This document shows, piece after piece, positions 29,101-38,205 of a stretch of DNA of 64,000 nucleotides. Position 1 is the first letter of the stretch, and every line of letters starts with the position of its first letter. The stretch covers positions 1 through 64,000 of the forward strand of contig SUUY01000004.1 in NCBI GenBank assembly GCA_015062285.1, read 5' to 3'. The notes beneath the pieces were generated by a model. The model had not been told where the DNA came from and ran no database searches. It saw only the letters and a program-made list of their open reading frames with translations. Source of the DNA: Alphaproteobacteria bacterium (lineage in GTDB: Bacteria; Pseudomonadota; Alphaproteobacteria; RF32; CAG-239). The translations under genes and the position numbers were made by a program.

Positions 29101-29585
29101 TGTTCATTTCCGGCAACAAGCGGAGCCCATGACATTGTTACGTTACAAGTTGCTTTACCGGACAAGTCAACATTTTCACACTGACTATCGAAAGTAAATC
29201 CGTCTGCCGGCGGGTCTGCCAACTCAACACTAACAATTCTTATTGCAATTTTTCCGTTTGTTCCTATGGTCAAAACATTTTTAGCTTCAGTTCCTAACAC
29301 AACCTCACCCATAGGTATCGGATCTGGAGTTATGGTTAAAGGAGTCTCTCCTTCCATAGTAGAAAACTCTATATTTTGAGCTAAGGGAGCTGATGTTTCT
29401 ATATTCAAGACATCGGCATTATCCGTAAAGACAGGTTCTTGATATGCCTCTTCTTGCTGATTGCTTTTAATAAGCAAAAAAACTCCAAATACAAATATAA
29501 ACAAAGAGCTTAGACCAATCGTTAATATAATACGATTGGTCTTTTTTACATATTGTTCGGAATGTGTTAAGCTCTTTTTATCCAT
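26160..29585 (-). CDS. bitopic repeat protein, candidate inner-membrane half of a split VirB10
   Basis: A 1141-residue protein. A short cytoplasmic N-terminus (about 20 residues) precedes one membrane helix (IILTIGLSSLFIFVFGVFLL). Residues about 75-190 resemble an ASPM/Hydin-type immunoglobulin-like domain. From about 218 to the end there is the same roughly 17-residue repeat as in the next protein (DGTVVDVDGNVIGKVLP and variants), close to perfect near 265-400 and degenerate later. No VirB10 C-terminal domain is present. Adjacent VirB9 upstream and the VirB10-domain protein downstream occupy the virB9-virB10 slot, so I infer that VirB10 has been split into an inner-membrane and an outer-membrane protein joined by matching solenoids. 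Confidence 0.7.
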   Translation of the reverse strand: MDKKSLTHSEQYVKKTNRIILTIGLSSLFIFVFGVFLLIKSNQQEEAYQEPVFTDNADVLNIETSAPLAQNIEFSTMEGETPLTITPDPIPMGEVVLGTEAKNVLTIGTNGKIAIRIVSVELADPPADGFTFDSQCENVDLSGKATCNVTMSWAPLVAGNEQNNFIISWYEISLGQANVKSAKVAVTGSAVAKEDCTICEMPDKSNTTQEDKSFKAVRKIIGPDGKVIGLADEDGYIKDEAGNIIGRVDNDGMAIDADGNILGIAENRKAVYDEFGNLIGYANPDGTVVDVDGNVIGKVLPDGTVVDLNGKTIGKIVDSGLVYDENGNVIGRVMPDGTVVDANGNIIGRVLPDGRVVDLSGNVIGKTSSPGKVAVDAEGNVIGVIMPDGTVVDKDGNIVGSADNDGNITKADSIEGAKVGPKSRLAYDADGNVIGYVDENGNVRDFSGKVIGKMNSDGTIVDTNGNIIGRVGAEGNLILDENGNIIGYSDENGVIRDINGNVIGTVGADGQIILSNGQIIGSLVNVNYLPITPQGKLLGKVSNDGSIVNEKGVVLGKVASGGIVKDITGAKIVAKMVKGGAVVGFGCKQLGYLDSDGLIKKNNSDEGLKITPEAIVLDEEGAQVGKIIPTGQVLYNDCQVAGVIDSSGIVKDFNGKYVGCVNPDGSVLNENGEFIAHTPYEGVAVDYDGKFLGKVNSNNIVINNVGKAVGCVGLYGDVFNGKGAYIGKSLGSQYGFDFNGKYLGHLDSDAQIRSSGKSKLSLSASGLLLDKNNKISGSIYNGETTIGDAKGEVIGRLFADGEIYNSDGVSQGKIKNDGIGFYGNKIAKIIPKGEVVNIKNEIEGFSDGSGKVVNRYGDILGTINADGKYYNLREEYNGAIVKTGSAIGYDGSYLGYATASGKVINGEGIVSGYSTHDAKVIDSQGKTIGEIISEGIMVDIWGNYGGMLNSLGDVSNTKGVVITAILPGGSTDANLSLVYRGSVIDFGGDLIGVVAPDGSVVDHSNVVIGRALPDGNVLSSSGKLIGEVLSGDIVIDNKDKVVGYVNFDGTIKSSNGTIVGKVISSGLVLNNQNEIVGKTYKIGSTILGNDGKYKGRLAYDGSVIDAEGKVIGRIKSNGSFINLDKKLSGYVLPELAKNRRN

Positions 29586-29594
29586 AGCAACTCG

Positions 29595-31157
29595 CTACTG
29601 TGTTCTAACTACACTACAAAATACCCCGTTTCGCCCTAAAACACTACACACCTTATCACCCTCTGACAAAGTATTAACGGGGCCTATTCTTAAATGGAAC
29701 AATTCCTTACCTTGTCCATCGGCAGGGGCATCTACCGAAAAGAAAGGACTATAACTACCGAGTTCTTCCTTATATTGGCCCGAAAGCTTATTCCATAAAC
29801 TCTCCAAATTATTTACGTTGCTATCTGTTCCAAGCTCAATGGATATGTTTGAATTTTTTTCATCTGAGAACCCTGAACCGTAGCCATGTTGTTTGACATA
29901 AGGGTCTGCGTTGACTACGCCTGAATTACTGATTCTCATCATTTTTGAATAATCTATACCACCTACAGAATCAGCCGACGCATACTGAGGCAAAATCATT
30001 TGGCTTTGACCTAGCTGAATATCATATTGGCCAACTGCATTTTCTCTCGGCATTTGCGCTTTATTCATTCCTCCTTGCTGAACATCTCCGACAGATTGCC
30101 CCGGAACCTCCCACGTAGGAGGCAGATAATCGGCAGAATCAATAGCATATTCCAACCCTGACATGTCTGAACGACGCAATTTAATGCAAACAATTCTTTT
30201 TCCGTTACGAAGAACAAGGTCTCCCACCCCTTCAACAATAATCAACCTATTGTCGGGGCCTTTAGTTCTAAAACCAACAGGAACTTCCATTCGTTCAACA
30301 ATTAAACTAACAACGGGACGCTGCATCATGTTGAGAGATTTTTTGCCCAAGTCAATGTAGGTAAAAATATCATCTCGCCATACACGCTCCGGAGCAATAA
30401 CAACGTCATCAGGATTAGGTACATATACTTCCAAATCAAATCTGAATTTAGATGGGTCTAAAGGAATGCTTTTTAGCCAATCGCTTTTCTGAAAACTTCT
30501 GGTATAATTTGCTGAAGCAGACATAGCACCAGACGTTGTACCTCCGGTATGAGCACCAAGCACTCCACCGCTTGATTGACCAAGATTAGCTCTGCCCCCG
30601 ACACCTTCTTTTCCACCAATAACATCAATGTCAATTATTGAGTTAGTCAAGCGTTCTGTGTTAACAGCTTCACTACGAACGTAGAATACATAACGATTTC
30701 CGGAGCGGCCAAACACGATAATATTGGTATCGACACCAACGTTTGCACCCTTTCTCGGATATAGCATCAATGAGTTTGGTGATGATATTTGCCCATCAAA
30801 TGTTGCATTATCACCAATAAATATGTCTTCTATCATTTCCCACTCAGGAAAATTTACTAATGTCAGCATTCCTTCACGAACACGAATCGGGAGCACCAAA
30901 TCTGGAGACCAGTAGTATCTTGAGTAAGCAGGCTTGCTCTGCCCTTCGCCCAAATTTTGCATAGGATCAAGCCATGCTGCTTGTGTCATACCTAAAGAAT
31001 TAAAACCAATATATCCCATGTTCATAGGAGCATAATTTCCTTGAGCCTGCTCAGCGCTGGCATCCATCACTTGCTGATTAACCTGCGCACTCAAAGAGTG
31101 TGAAACCACACACCCTAAGCAAGACAATAAACATATTTTTAAAACTTTAGATAACAC
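29595..31157 (-). CDS. virB9: VirB9-type T4SS outer membrane complex protein with C-terminal SPOR domain
   Basis: A 520-residue exported protein (signal cut near LSAQV). Start is GTG 31157 with AAGGA upstream. Residues about 75-180 match the VirB9/CagX N-terminal domain: IRVREGMLTLVNFPEWEMIEDIFIGD, then NSLMLYPRKGANVGVDTNIIVF and RYVFYVRSE. The middle carries a second beta-rich region near 290-350. The last 75 residues match a SPOR domain (LWNKLSGQYKEELG; FHLRIGPVNTLSEGDKVC; VFCSVV), which binds denuded peptidoglycan glycans in other proteins. VirB9 with VirB7 and VirB10 forms the outer membrane core. Family VirB9 is usually 250-300 residues, so this one is about twice the size. Confidence 0.8.
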   Translation of the reverse strand: MLSKVLKICLLSCLGCVVSHSLSAQVNQQVMDASAEQAQGNYAPMNMGYIGFNSLGMTQAAWLDPMQNLGEGQSKPAYSRYYWSPDLVLPIRVREGMLTLVNFPEWEMIEDIFIGDNATFDGQISSPNSLMLYPRKGANVGVDTNIIVFGRSGNRYVFYVRSEAVNTERLTNSIIDIDVIGGKEGVGGRANLGQSSGGVLGAHTGGTTSGAMSASANYTRSFQKSDWLKSIPLDPSKFRFDLEVYVPNPDDVVIAPERVWRDDIFTYIDLGKKSLNMMQRPVVSLIVERMEVPVGFRTKGPDNRLIIVEGVGDLVLRNGKRIVCIKLRRSDMSGLEYAIDSADYLPPTWEVPGQSVGDVQQGGMNKAQMPRENAVGQYDIQLGQSQMILPQYASADSVGGIDYSKMMRISNSGVVNADPYVKQHGYGSGFSDEKNSNISIELGTDSNVNNLESLWNKLSGQYKEELGSYSPFFSVDAPADGQGKELFHLRIGPVNTLSEGDKVCSVLGRNGVFCSVVRTQ

Positions 31158-31162
31158 TTTCC

Positions 31163-31897
31163 TTACTCCACCTTATTAAAGGTCAACGAATATCTATCAA
31201 CCGTAAACCCGACAGGATTTTTTAATCTATCACCATATTTAACCGTTTTTCGACGATAATGGACCCCAAGGGCTGCAGTCCAGTAGTTTATTTCCGGACG
31301 AACAGATTCCGGATACATATCTTTTGTTTCATACTCTACTTGCCAAATTCCGTTGGCCAATTCATTAACCGACAATATTCTAACTTCCCTAGATAAGCCC
31401 CTGCTTTTAATGACAGACAAAGCCTTCTGAGCAGTACCCTTAACGAACTCATCATAAACACGAGGCGACGACATCTCCCTGATTGGACCGCTTGCACCCC
31501 ACCTTGCATCCATCTCCTGCACATCTCGGCTAAAAGAGCTTCTCAACAACACATATTCTCTAACAAACACCTCTGTTATTGCCTTTTGGCTCCTCAACTC
31601 TCCGCTCATCGGACGAATATTGTAAACTTGCTCTGATCTATCTTGAAATGTGAGCAAAAAAGGCTCTACGCGATAAAGGGGAAGAACTTGAAAAATAGCA
31701 AGCATCAGCACAATATTACAACAAACACTCAAAGCCGTAATCACAGCAAAGGCTCTCGCCGTCCACAGATAGCGTTTTTCGCCGACATTTGCCACAAACA
31801 AATCGGAATCAGACTTTGTTGCCGAGCCTGAATATCGCCCAGATGTCGTTCCGATCATTTTTTGGCCTACAGCGGAATTTTGTATTTGTTCAACCAT
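31163..31897 (-). CDS. virB8: VirB8-type T4SS protein (copy 1, near VirB9)
   Basis: A 244-residue bitopic protein. A cytoplasmic N-terminus of about 45 residues precedes one membrane helix (VITALSVCCNIVLMLAIF). The periplasmic VirB8 domain contains YRVEPFLLTFQDRSEQVY and ends with the family signature NPVGFTVDRYS. VirB8 is an inner-membrane assembly factor that contacts VirB9 and VirB10. The second copy lies two genes upstream, as in several Rickettsiales rvh loci. Its stop lies just before the VirB9 start. Confidence 0.9.
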   Translation of the reverse strand: MVEQIQNSAVGQKMIGTTSGRYSGSATKSDSDLFVANVGEKRYLWTARAFAVITALSVCCNIVLMLAIFQVLPLYRVEPFLLTFQDRSEQVYNIRPMSGELRSQKAITEVFVREYVLLRSSFSRDVQEMDARWGASGPIREMSSPRVYDEFVKGTAQKALSVIKSRGLSREVRILSVNELANGIWQVEYETKDMYPESVRPEINYWTAALGVHYRRKTVKYGDRLKNPVGFTVDRYSLTFNKVE

Positions 31898-31910
31898 TTA
31901 TGTTTCCAAA

Positions 31911-32099
31911 CTAAATTATTGCAACAAACCAATCAGGCAAGTTTTTAGGAAGATCAATCTCCATACATGCGCAAGGAGACATTTTCAATTCATTGCTTCC
32001 TCTACCAATGCCAACGGGCTCAGGCTCATAATAAGAACCGAAACACCCTGAAAGCATAAATAAACCGACGATTATCAACACCTTAGAGCACAACCTCAT
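31911..32099 (-). CDS. virB7: VirB7-like small lipoprotein
   Basis: A 62-residue protein with a strong lipoprotein signal (FMLSGC, Cys near 19), leaving a mature peptide of about 44 residues. Its position between two VirB8 genes and ahead of VirB9 is the usual slot for VirB7, the outer membrane lipoprotein that stabilises VirB9. Two further Cys residues (PCACMEID) could link to a partner. VirB7 sequences are too short for firm homology, so the call rests on size, lipobox and place. Confidence 0.65.
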   Translation of the reverse strand: MRLCSKVLIIVGLFMLSGCFGSYYEPEPVGIGRGSNELKMSPCACMEIDLPKNLPDWFVAII

Positions 32100-32202
32100 A
32101 AGAAACAGCCTTTCATATAATGTACATTTACTTGTCCAGTTATTATGAAGTTATACTCTTTTAATTAAAATGTCTAACAGCTTAATTATACTTATCAACA
32201 AA

Positions 32203-32961
32203 TTAGAATACTTCTACTTCACTTTGTGAATATCTTGTTACTGTAAATCCTAGCGGATTTAATAAACGTCGACTTAAAAATACTCTTTCAGCAATAAAGT
32301 ATGAAGTAACCGATGCAGTCCAGTAGCGAACCCTAAAATTAGATTGTTCGCGAGCAGATGCGCTACCTGACATATCTGACAACTCGTATGTCTTAAAGTC
32401 TACTTTCCAAACCGGACTTTTTTCACCCCCCTGCCTTTTAACAGATATTATCTCAACCTCTTTAGATGTTGGCTCACTAAACAACTTTGCCCATTGGCGA
32501 TCAACCTTCACATAAAAATCCAGAAAAACATTTGGTGCAGACAAATAGTTAATTATACCTCCAGGCAACCATCTGGTACGCATTTCTGTCGGATCGTTGA
32601 TGAATGTATTACGAGTTATTACATATTGGCGAACAAACATTTCCATCATTTTTGTTTTAGATGCCATGTCTTTGGTAATAGGTTCATAGCGTACAATCTC
32701 ATTGCTGTTATCTTGGTTGATAACCAAAAAAGGCTCCACCGAAACCATGGGTGCCAAACGAAACAATGACAAAGAAAAACTTATAAGTAAAAGCATTGAG
32801 GCAACAGCCGTAACGATAAAAAGCCTTGAAAGCCACAAATAATATGTGAGTTTAGCTCCCTCTGTCTGCGCTATCATTTTTTCCAAAAATTCGGGCGTCG
32901 ATTTTGTTTGGTCACTAATAGCCTTTACTTGTGTTCCGCTTTCTATTTGTTGAGTTACCAT
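32203..32961 (-). CDS. virB8: VirB8-type T4SS protein (copy 2)
   Basis: A 252-residue bitopic protein. About 50 cytoplasmic residues, one helix (FIVTAVASMLLLISFSLSLF), then the VirB8 domain: MVSVEPFLVINQDNSNEIVRYE, a central MEMFVRQYVITRNTF, and the terminal NPLGFTVTRYS. It is clearly paralogous to copy 1 at 31163-31897, which has VEPFLLTFQDRSE and NPVGFTVDRYS. Duplicated VirB8 is known in Rickettsiales, where the copies are thought to have different partners. A gap of 103 bp without a clear signal separates it from the VirB7-like gene. Confidence 0.9.
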   Translation of the reverse strand: MVTQQIESGTQVKAISDQTKSTPEFLEKMIAQTEGAKLTYYLWLSRLFIVTAVASMLLLISFSLSLFRLAPMVSVEPFLVINQDNSNEIVRYEPITKDMASKTKMMEMFVRQYVITRNTFINDPTEMRTRWLPGGIINYLSAPNVFLDFYVKVDRQWAKLFSEPTSKEVEIISVKRQGGEKSPVWKVDFKTYELSDMSGSASAREQSNFRVRYWTASVTSYFIAERVFLSRRLLNPLGFTVTRYSQSEVEVF

Positions 32962-32976
32962 GTCTTTTTATGCCTT

Positions 32977-35900
32977 TTAATAAATTGAACAGTACGGAAA
33001 ATCAGAATCCGCAATATCATCTTGTGTATTCTTAATTTTGTTTTTATACGATAATACCACATTCTTATTGGCTTTTGCACTCTTAATCTTTTCTTCAAAA
33101 TCATTATGATCGTCTGATCCTTCGCCAATAATAATCGCTTCATCTTTATCTAAATGCATTGCGTTTATAATACTTTGTTGTTCTTTGATGCGTTCTTCAA
33201 CAACCGGATTATCAACAATGTCTATTTCTTGTATTTTTTCGTTTGCTAAGGCAATATTTTGATTTTTTATTTGGCGTAGTTTGGTTCTTACAAGAAGACT
33301 ATCTTCGCTTTTTGCCATATTCAAATCAGGAGACGGCTCAAAACCAAATTGACGCAATAGCCCTAATAGTTCTTCTTTGCTTTCGTTATATTCCTTTTCC
33401 AACTCTTTTAATTGTTGACGAATTTTTTGCTCTGATTCTGCATATTTTAAGAACTCACCTATTTGATTTCGATTAAACGGAGTGGGATCAATTGCAGTCA
33501 TTTTACGTTTTTTTGTCTTGCTTAATTCTTTTCCCTTCTCCTTTTCATCCCATATTTCATAGAAAGCATCATAGACACTTTCACGGAATAAAATATTGCC
33601 TTTTTTATCCATGGTAAGCAATGTGCCAAGTTCGCTTCCGTCACAATCCGGAGAAATATCTGAAGGGAACAACTCTTTAGATACGTCTATACCACGATAT
33701 GTGCTATACACGTCTTTACCCTTAGCATATAATGTTGTACACTCACTAAATTTTTTACCCGCATATGCGCTTTCCGGCCTGATGCTATATTTTACATTTA
33801 CGGTTTTTAGAGTATCATTCACCTCAACATTGACATCTGCAATCATAGACGATCCTTTTACTTTACACGGCATTGTTCCGTGACGATAAAATGTTGTGTC
33901 TTGACAACCCAAGGAGAATAATTCAGCCAAATCAAGGTCATCTTCCACAAATACCGGATTGCGCAATAAATATTTCCAAACAGTTGGTATTTCTGCTCCT
34001 GAATTAAGAAAATCTTGCACATTTATTTTGGAACTTCTTTTACCTCTTTTTGAGAATGGTTTTACATTCATAAAGTCCGTCAAATCAAAATGAAATACTT
34101 CTCTAAGGGGAGGAACACCATCCTTAAATACAACTTTTGGAGCCTTGATATCGCGTTTTTTTGCAGGACTTCCTACAAAAAAATCTTCCTCTTCCACTGA
34201 AGTGTCAGCTCCAAGCAAGCTTGCAAACAACATAATCCCTCTAACCGGAGGTAAAAATCCACCATCAACGGTAATTGATATTGCCTTTACAGAATCAATC
34301 ATATTTCGGTGAATGTCTACAATCTTTTGATGATTAGCTGGATCATACAAATCATCACCTAATGCTAATATTTGAAGTTTTGCATTGTTTACTAATATTG
34401 TCATCTGACTTATTGCGCTACTAAGTTCTGAGTTTGCATTGCGAACAAGGTTTTGATATGCATTACCGGCCTCAACTATTGCATTAGCATCATTTTTACG
34501 ATTTTCTAACTCTTTTGTTATCAAAGCATTTATTCTATCTTTAATATTTACATCATCGTTTTGATGTTTGCTGAGCATATTTGCAACCATATCCTTAAGC
34601 CCTATTTTTTTGGTTGCCAATTGAAGCATAATATCTTCACCTCCATCTTGAGAATCAAGTATCAGTGAATTAATTTTTTCTTCCAAATCTGATAACTCTT
34701 TTTTTAAATATGCTTGTTTTTTTTCGCTATCTTGCACTTTCTTTTCTTGTGCTTTTATGCCAAGTTTTTCCTTATTTGTAGAACTTTTTGACATAAAATC
34801 TTCCATATTATCGGAAGCATTTTTAACTTCTATTATTGTACCTTTTCCTACAGATGCCGCATTTATATTTGCAGGATATGGTTCGATATATGTAACAGCC
34901 GCCCTCATTTCATCTCCGGCAGATGCATGCACCTGATTGCGCATGTCGGAAAGCTCTTCCAATTCTATTTTTAATTGGTTTGAATTAATTTCAATCTCTT
35001 TTAGTAACGATTGTTTTTTTGCTAACAATGATTTAACCGAAGGGTTGTTTTGAGCTCGCGCGTAAGCAACATTTGCATTATACTTATCTGTTTCATCTTT
35101 CAGCTCCTGGCTCAATGTATCATTTAGGGCATTTATATCGCTTAAATCAATGTTAGCAGGGTCTGCTCCTTTTTCTAAAACATCTGCAACTACTCTTACC
35201 ACATCAAATTTAGAAAATTTGTTTAGGTAATTAATTATGTTATTGTATTTTTTGTCGATATAGTTGCTATAAAAAAACTTTACATCTTTCCATATACTAA
35301 AAGCAGGGTAGTTAACTCTTTTTTCCCATTGTTCGGGAGCTGAAGCCAACATTTTTGAAGCCTCTGAACCAATCTGCCAAGACAGCATATTTGAACGACG
35401 CGCCTCCTCTTCTCTTTTTGCTTCTTGACTTTTATTTGAGATATTAGAGGTCTTACTTTTTAGCATATCCTCATTTGCATCCATATCCGTTTTATCTGTG
35501 ATTATCTCATCTTGAGAAACCTCAATATCCAAAACTTTTATATCATCTGTGCTGGTTTCTACGGTTTCTGCTGCCTTTGCTGCTTCATATGCTTGCCAAG
35601 CCCATCCTGAAATTCCTTTACGAGAATCATAGTCTGTGATATTTTTTCCGTTATTTCCCCAAACTTTGTTTACATCAGAAAAATGTCTACCGATATATGA
35701 TCTGGCACATTTATCAGCAAGTTCCACTTTTTCAATAGATTTTTTGTGTCTTTCTCGCATTTCTTCCATAGATTTTGCAAGAGCTTCGTAGCTTTCCAAG
35801 CGATTTATAAGATTGTGAATCTCTCGCGCTCTATTAACATCTTCAACCAAAGGTGCTATAGCATGAAGTTGCTCCATTTTTTCTTCGGATTTTATATATC

Positions 35901-36837
35901 CGTGAGCATTTGGAGAATCCGGTGCAACGGTAAAAACAAGATCATCAAGATAACTCAGGCTACCATCAGAAATCTTGGACGAAACCTCCAACGCAGATAG
36001 CGAATCAACTACATTATCACTCGACACCTCAGCTCTAGCAAAAGCTAAGATTTCGGAGTTCTTTATCTCTGATGATATATAAAGTTTAGGAACATTCAAA
36101 AATACTTGTTTATCTAATATTTCTTCATCTTCAGGTTGTTCTAAAGGTTTGGCATTATGTATCGCCTTAACCGCTATGAATTGTGCTCTTAATGCGCTTA
36201 CTTTGAGGAGCACATCATATAAGTCAGCAATTGCATTACCGGCATCACCTTCGGTGTCAATAGCATTTTTATTGCCATCAGACCCTGATCCTGATCCTTC
36301 TCCTGATTCTAAAAGCTTTATTGCTTTTTCTATTTTTTCACCCGTTATAGATTGCAAATCTTCTTCTAAAGCTTCTATTGCGCTTTTGATTTCCATTATA
36401 GAGTCATGATAAAACTTTTCACGATAAAATAGCTGTTTATCGGCTTCATTTTGGTTTCTTGTTCTTTCTAAAAATAACATGGTAACCAAATCAGCAACAT
36501 CATCGGCATTTTTATTGTCATATTCTGTTCCGCGGAATAAGCAATTTTGCATTGTACGCTGCCCCGGATTGTTGTTTGAGATACCGGAAGATGGCATTTC
36601 ACCTTGCGCCATTCCTTCTACAAACACTCTGGCATTATTAATGCTATCTGTAGTTTGTTTTATAACTTTTTGCACATTGTTGGCCAGACTTCCGACACTT
36701 TTCATAATAGCACCGGCTTCATCAACAAAATCAAACATAGGACAACCATCGGTCACAACACAAGCAGGACCGAGAGCAAAAATGCGAGATGGGAACATCA
36801 AAAGACAAAGTATAACAAAACAAATCAGCTTCTTCAT
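32977..36837 (-). CDS. large exported coiled-coil protein (T4SS locus)
   Basis: A 1286-residue protein with a signal peptide (cut near RIFALGP). I choose ATG 36837 with GGAG seven bases upstream; a GTG one codon earlier is possible. Residues about 20-900 are largely helical with coiled-coil stretches. A more structured C-terminal region follows (PPLREVFHFDLTDFMNV; IPTVWKYLLRNPVFVEDD) with several Cys, then another coiled coil. It is last of five exported coiled-coil proteins between virB4 and virB8. The gene starts one base into the preceding stop codon, so translation may be coupled. No family known to me; a periplasmic or surface T4SS part is likely. Confidence 0.65.
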   Translation of the reverse strand: MKKLICFVILCLLMFPSRIFALGPACVVTDGCPMFDFVDEAGAIMKSVGSLANNVQKVIKQTTDSINNARVFVEGMAQGEMPSSGISNNNPGQRTMQNCLFRGTEYDNKNADDVADLVTMLFLERTRNQNEADKQLFYREKFYHDSIMEIKSAIEALEEDLQSITGEKIEKAIKLLESGEGSGSGSDGNKNAIDTEGDAGNAIADLYDVLLKVSALRAQFIAVKAIHNAKPLEQPEDEEILDKQVFLNVPKLYISSEIKNSEILAFARAEVSSDNVVDSLSALEVSSKISDGSLSYLDDLVFTVAPDSPNAHGYIKSEEKMEQLHAIAPLVEDVNRAREIHNLINRLESYEALAKSMEEMRERHKKSIEKVELADKCARSYIGRHFSDVNKVWGNNGKNITDYDSRKGISGWAWQAYEAAKAAETVETSTDDIKVLDIEVSQDEIITDKTDMDANEDMLKSKTSNISNKSQEAKREEEARRSNMLSWQIGSEASKMLASAPEQWEKRVNYPAFSIWKDVKFFYSNYIDKKYNNIINYLNKFSKFDVVRVVADVLEKGADPANIDLSDINALNDTLSQELKDETDKYNANVAYARAQNNPSVKSLLAKKQSLLKEIEINSNQLKIELEELSDMRNQVHASAGDEMRAAVTYIEPYPANINAASVGKGTIIEVKNASDNMEDFMSKSSTNKEKLGIKAQEKKVQDSEKKQAYLKKELSDLEEKINSLILDSQDGGEDIMLQLATKKIGLKDMVANMLSKHQNDDVNIKDRINALITKELENRKNDANAIVEAGNAYQNLVRNANSELSSAISQMTILVNNAKLQILALGDDLYDPANHQKIVDIHRNMIDSVKAISITVDGGFLPPVRGIMLFASLLGADTSVEEEDFFVGSPAKKRDIKAPKVVFKDGVPPLREVFHFDLTDFMNVKPFSKRGKRSSKINVQDFLNSGAEIPTVWKYLLRNPVFVEDDLDLAELFSLGCQDTTFYRHGTMPCKVKGSSMIADVNVEVNDTLKTVNVKYSIRPESAYAGKKFSECTTLYAKGKDVYSTYRGIDVSKELFPSDISPDCDGSELGTLLTMDKKGNILFRESVYDAFYEIWDEKEKGKELSKTKKRKMTAIDPTPFNRNQIGEFLKYAESEQKIRQQLKELEKEYNESKEELLGLLRQFGFEPSPDLNMAKSEDSLLVRTKLRQIKNQNIALANEKIQEIDIVDNPVVEERIKEQQSIINAMHLDKDEAIIIGEGSDDHNDFEEKIKSAKANKNVVLSYKNKIKNTQDDIADSDFPYCSIY

Positions 36838-38201
36838 CACCTTACTCCCATGTTATTTATTAGATCTGCCGCGTTACTATCCGTTATGTCTTTTACAGCA
36901 GAACCTGCTTCTGTAATGGCAGAAACAGCACTCTCAGTCTTTTCTTTTAATTGCTGTCCTTGTTCAACCGCCTGTCCTAATGTTTCTGTTACATTCTCTA
37001 CGCCTTCTGTAACTTTTTTCATACCTTCTTTAGCTACACTGATAAAACTTTCTTTTTGTTGGTTTTCGGGATCAGTATAATCACAGAGGTTAAACTTTTC
37101 TTTGGCTCTGGAAAGCGTAATAGAATCAAAATCACTAATTTCATTGATAACCTGCGTTTTAAGATCAGCAATCATCAAAGAGATATAACTACGCACAAGA
37201 ACTATTTGTTTGCTTAATACTTGAGTGGCAATGCCTGATGTTTCTGATTCTCCCGGTTGACTGTCAGCAGTCTTAGAAATACTTTTAACCTCGCTTTCCA
37301 TAGTAGAAATTTCGTTTCTTTCTTCTACTAATTTTGACATTGTCTCTCTATTATTTTTTTGTTCTTTTTTTCTTCGAACTTTTTTTATTTGTGTTCTTTG
37401 AGCCGATGTATAAGTTGTTCCATCGGGTAAAGAAAGCTCTTCATAATCCTCGGTCATCCTTTCTTTGGCGCTTTTATCATTGTTTTTGCTCAAATATTCC
37501 GAATCTTCTTTTATTTTTGCAAGTTCATTGCTAAGCTCGGTAATTTCATTGCCAATAGAAATTTCTTGAGGCTTATATTCATTCTCAATAGCATTAAACT
37601 CTATTTTCAATGCTTCGATTTGTTCTTGTAGCCTTTTTTCCAAGTCTTCTACTTGAGACTGTATATGAAATTGCTCTTCGGCAATAGTTTCTTTTGATAA
37701 TTCTTTATTCCCGGCTAACACAGTCATATTTTGCATCAAAATATTTATTTTGGATGCGGTTTGCTCTTTAAGCAATTCTATTTCTTGATTTATTTCTTCT
37801 TGTTTTATTAATTTTTCTTCTTCTAATTTTTTTAATTCTATTCCTTTATTGGCAATCTCTTTTAAAACCATTGCTGATTCATATGCATCTCCGTCTAATA
37901 CTTCTTTTTTAGTTTTATTATAAAAATCCATACCTTGCTGAACTTTTGACTTAGCAAAAGCTATTGATGCTTTGGTGTTTTTTATCCCATCTCCTACAAA
38001 TTGCCCAAACTGAGAAGCTTGTATATCTTCCATTATTTTTTCGCATTTTGCTTTGGTTGTCTTGAAAAAGTTAGTTATTTTTGATGTGCTTTTTCCTATA
38101 TCAATCTTAAAAAACAAAGCTTGAGCAGAAGATATCATTGGTGGAGCAAAAAATATCAGTATTGCAATTATACATGTATATATATAACTGTTCTTCCGCA
38201 T
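36837..38201 (-). CDS. exported coiled-coil protein (T4SS locus)
   Basis: A 454-residue protein with a signal peptide (cut near SSAQA). Start placed at ATG 38201, with AGGAG seven bases upstream; an in-frame ATG at 38216 lies inside the end of the previous gene. The mature protein starts with a helical region that resembles the neighbours (ITNFFKTTKAKCEKIMEDIQ), then a long Glu/Lys/Leu coiled coil at about 120-290. The C-terminus repeats short amphipathic helices around AVEQGQQLKEKTES. VirB5 relatives are helical bundles of similar style but shorter, so this may be a VirB5-derived extended protein. Confidence 0.6.
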   Translation of the reverse strand: MRKNSYIYTCIIAILIFFAPPMISSAQALFFKIDIGKSTSKITNFFKTTKAKCEKIMEDIQASQFGQFVGDGIKNTKASIAFAKSKVQQGMDFYNKTKKEVLDGDAYESAMVLKEIANKGIELKKLEEEKLIKQEEINQEIELLKEQTASKINILMQNMTVLAGNKELSKETIAEEQFHIQSQVEDLEKRLQEQIEALKIEFNAIENEYKPQEISIGNEITELSNELAKIKEDSEYLSKNNDKSAKERMTEDYEELSLPDGTTYTSAQRTQIKKVRRKKEQKNNRETMSKLVEERNEISTMESEVKSISKTADSQPGESETSGIATQVLSKQIVLVRSYISLMIADLKTQVINEISDFDSITLSRAKEKFNLCDYTDPENQQKESFISVAKEGMKKVTEGVENVTETLGQAVEQGQQLKEKTESAVSAITEAGSAVKDITDSNAADLINNMGVR

Positions 38202-38205
38202 GATT

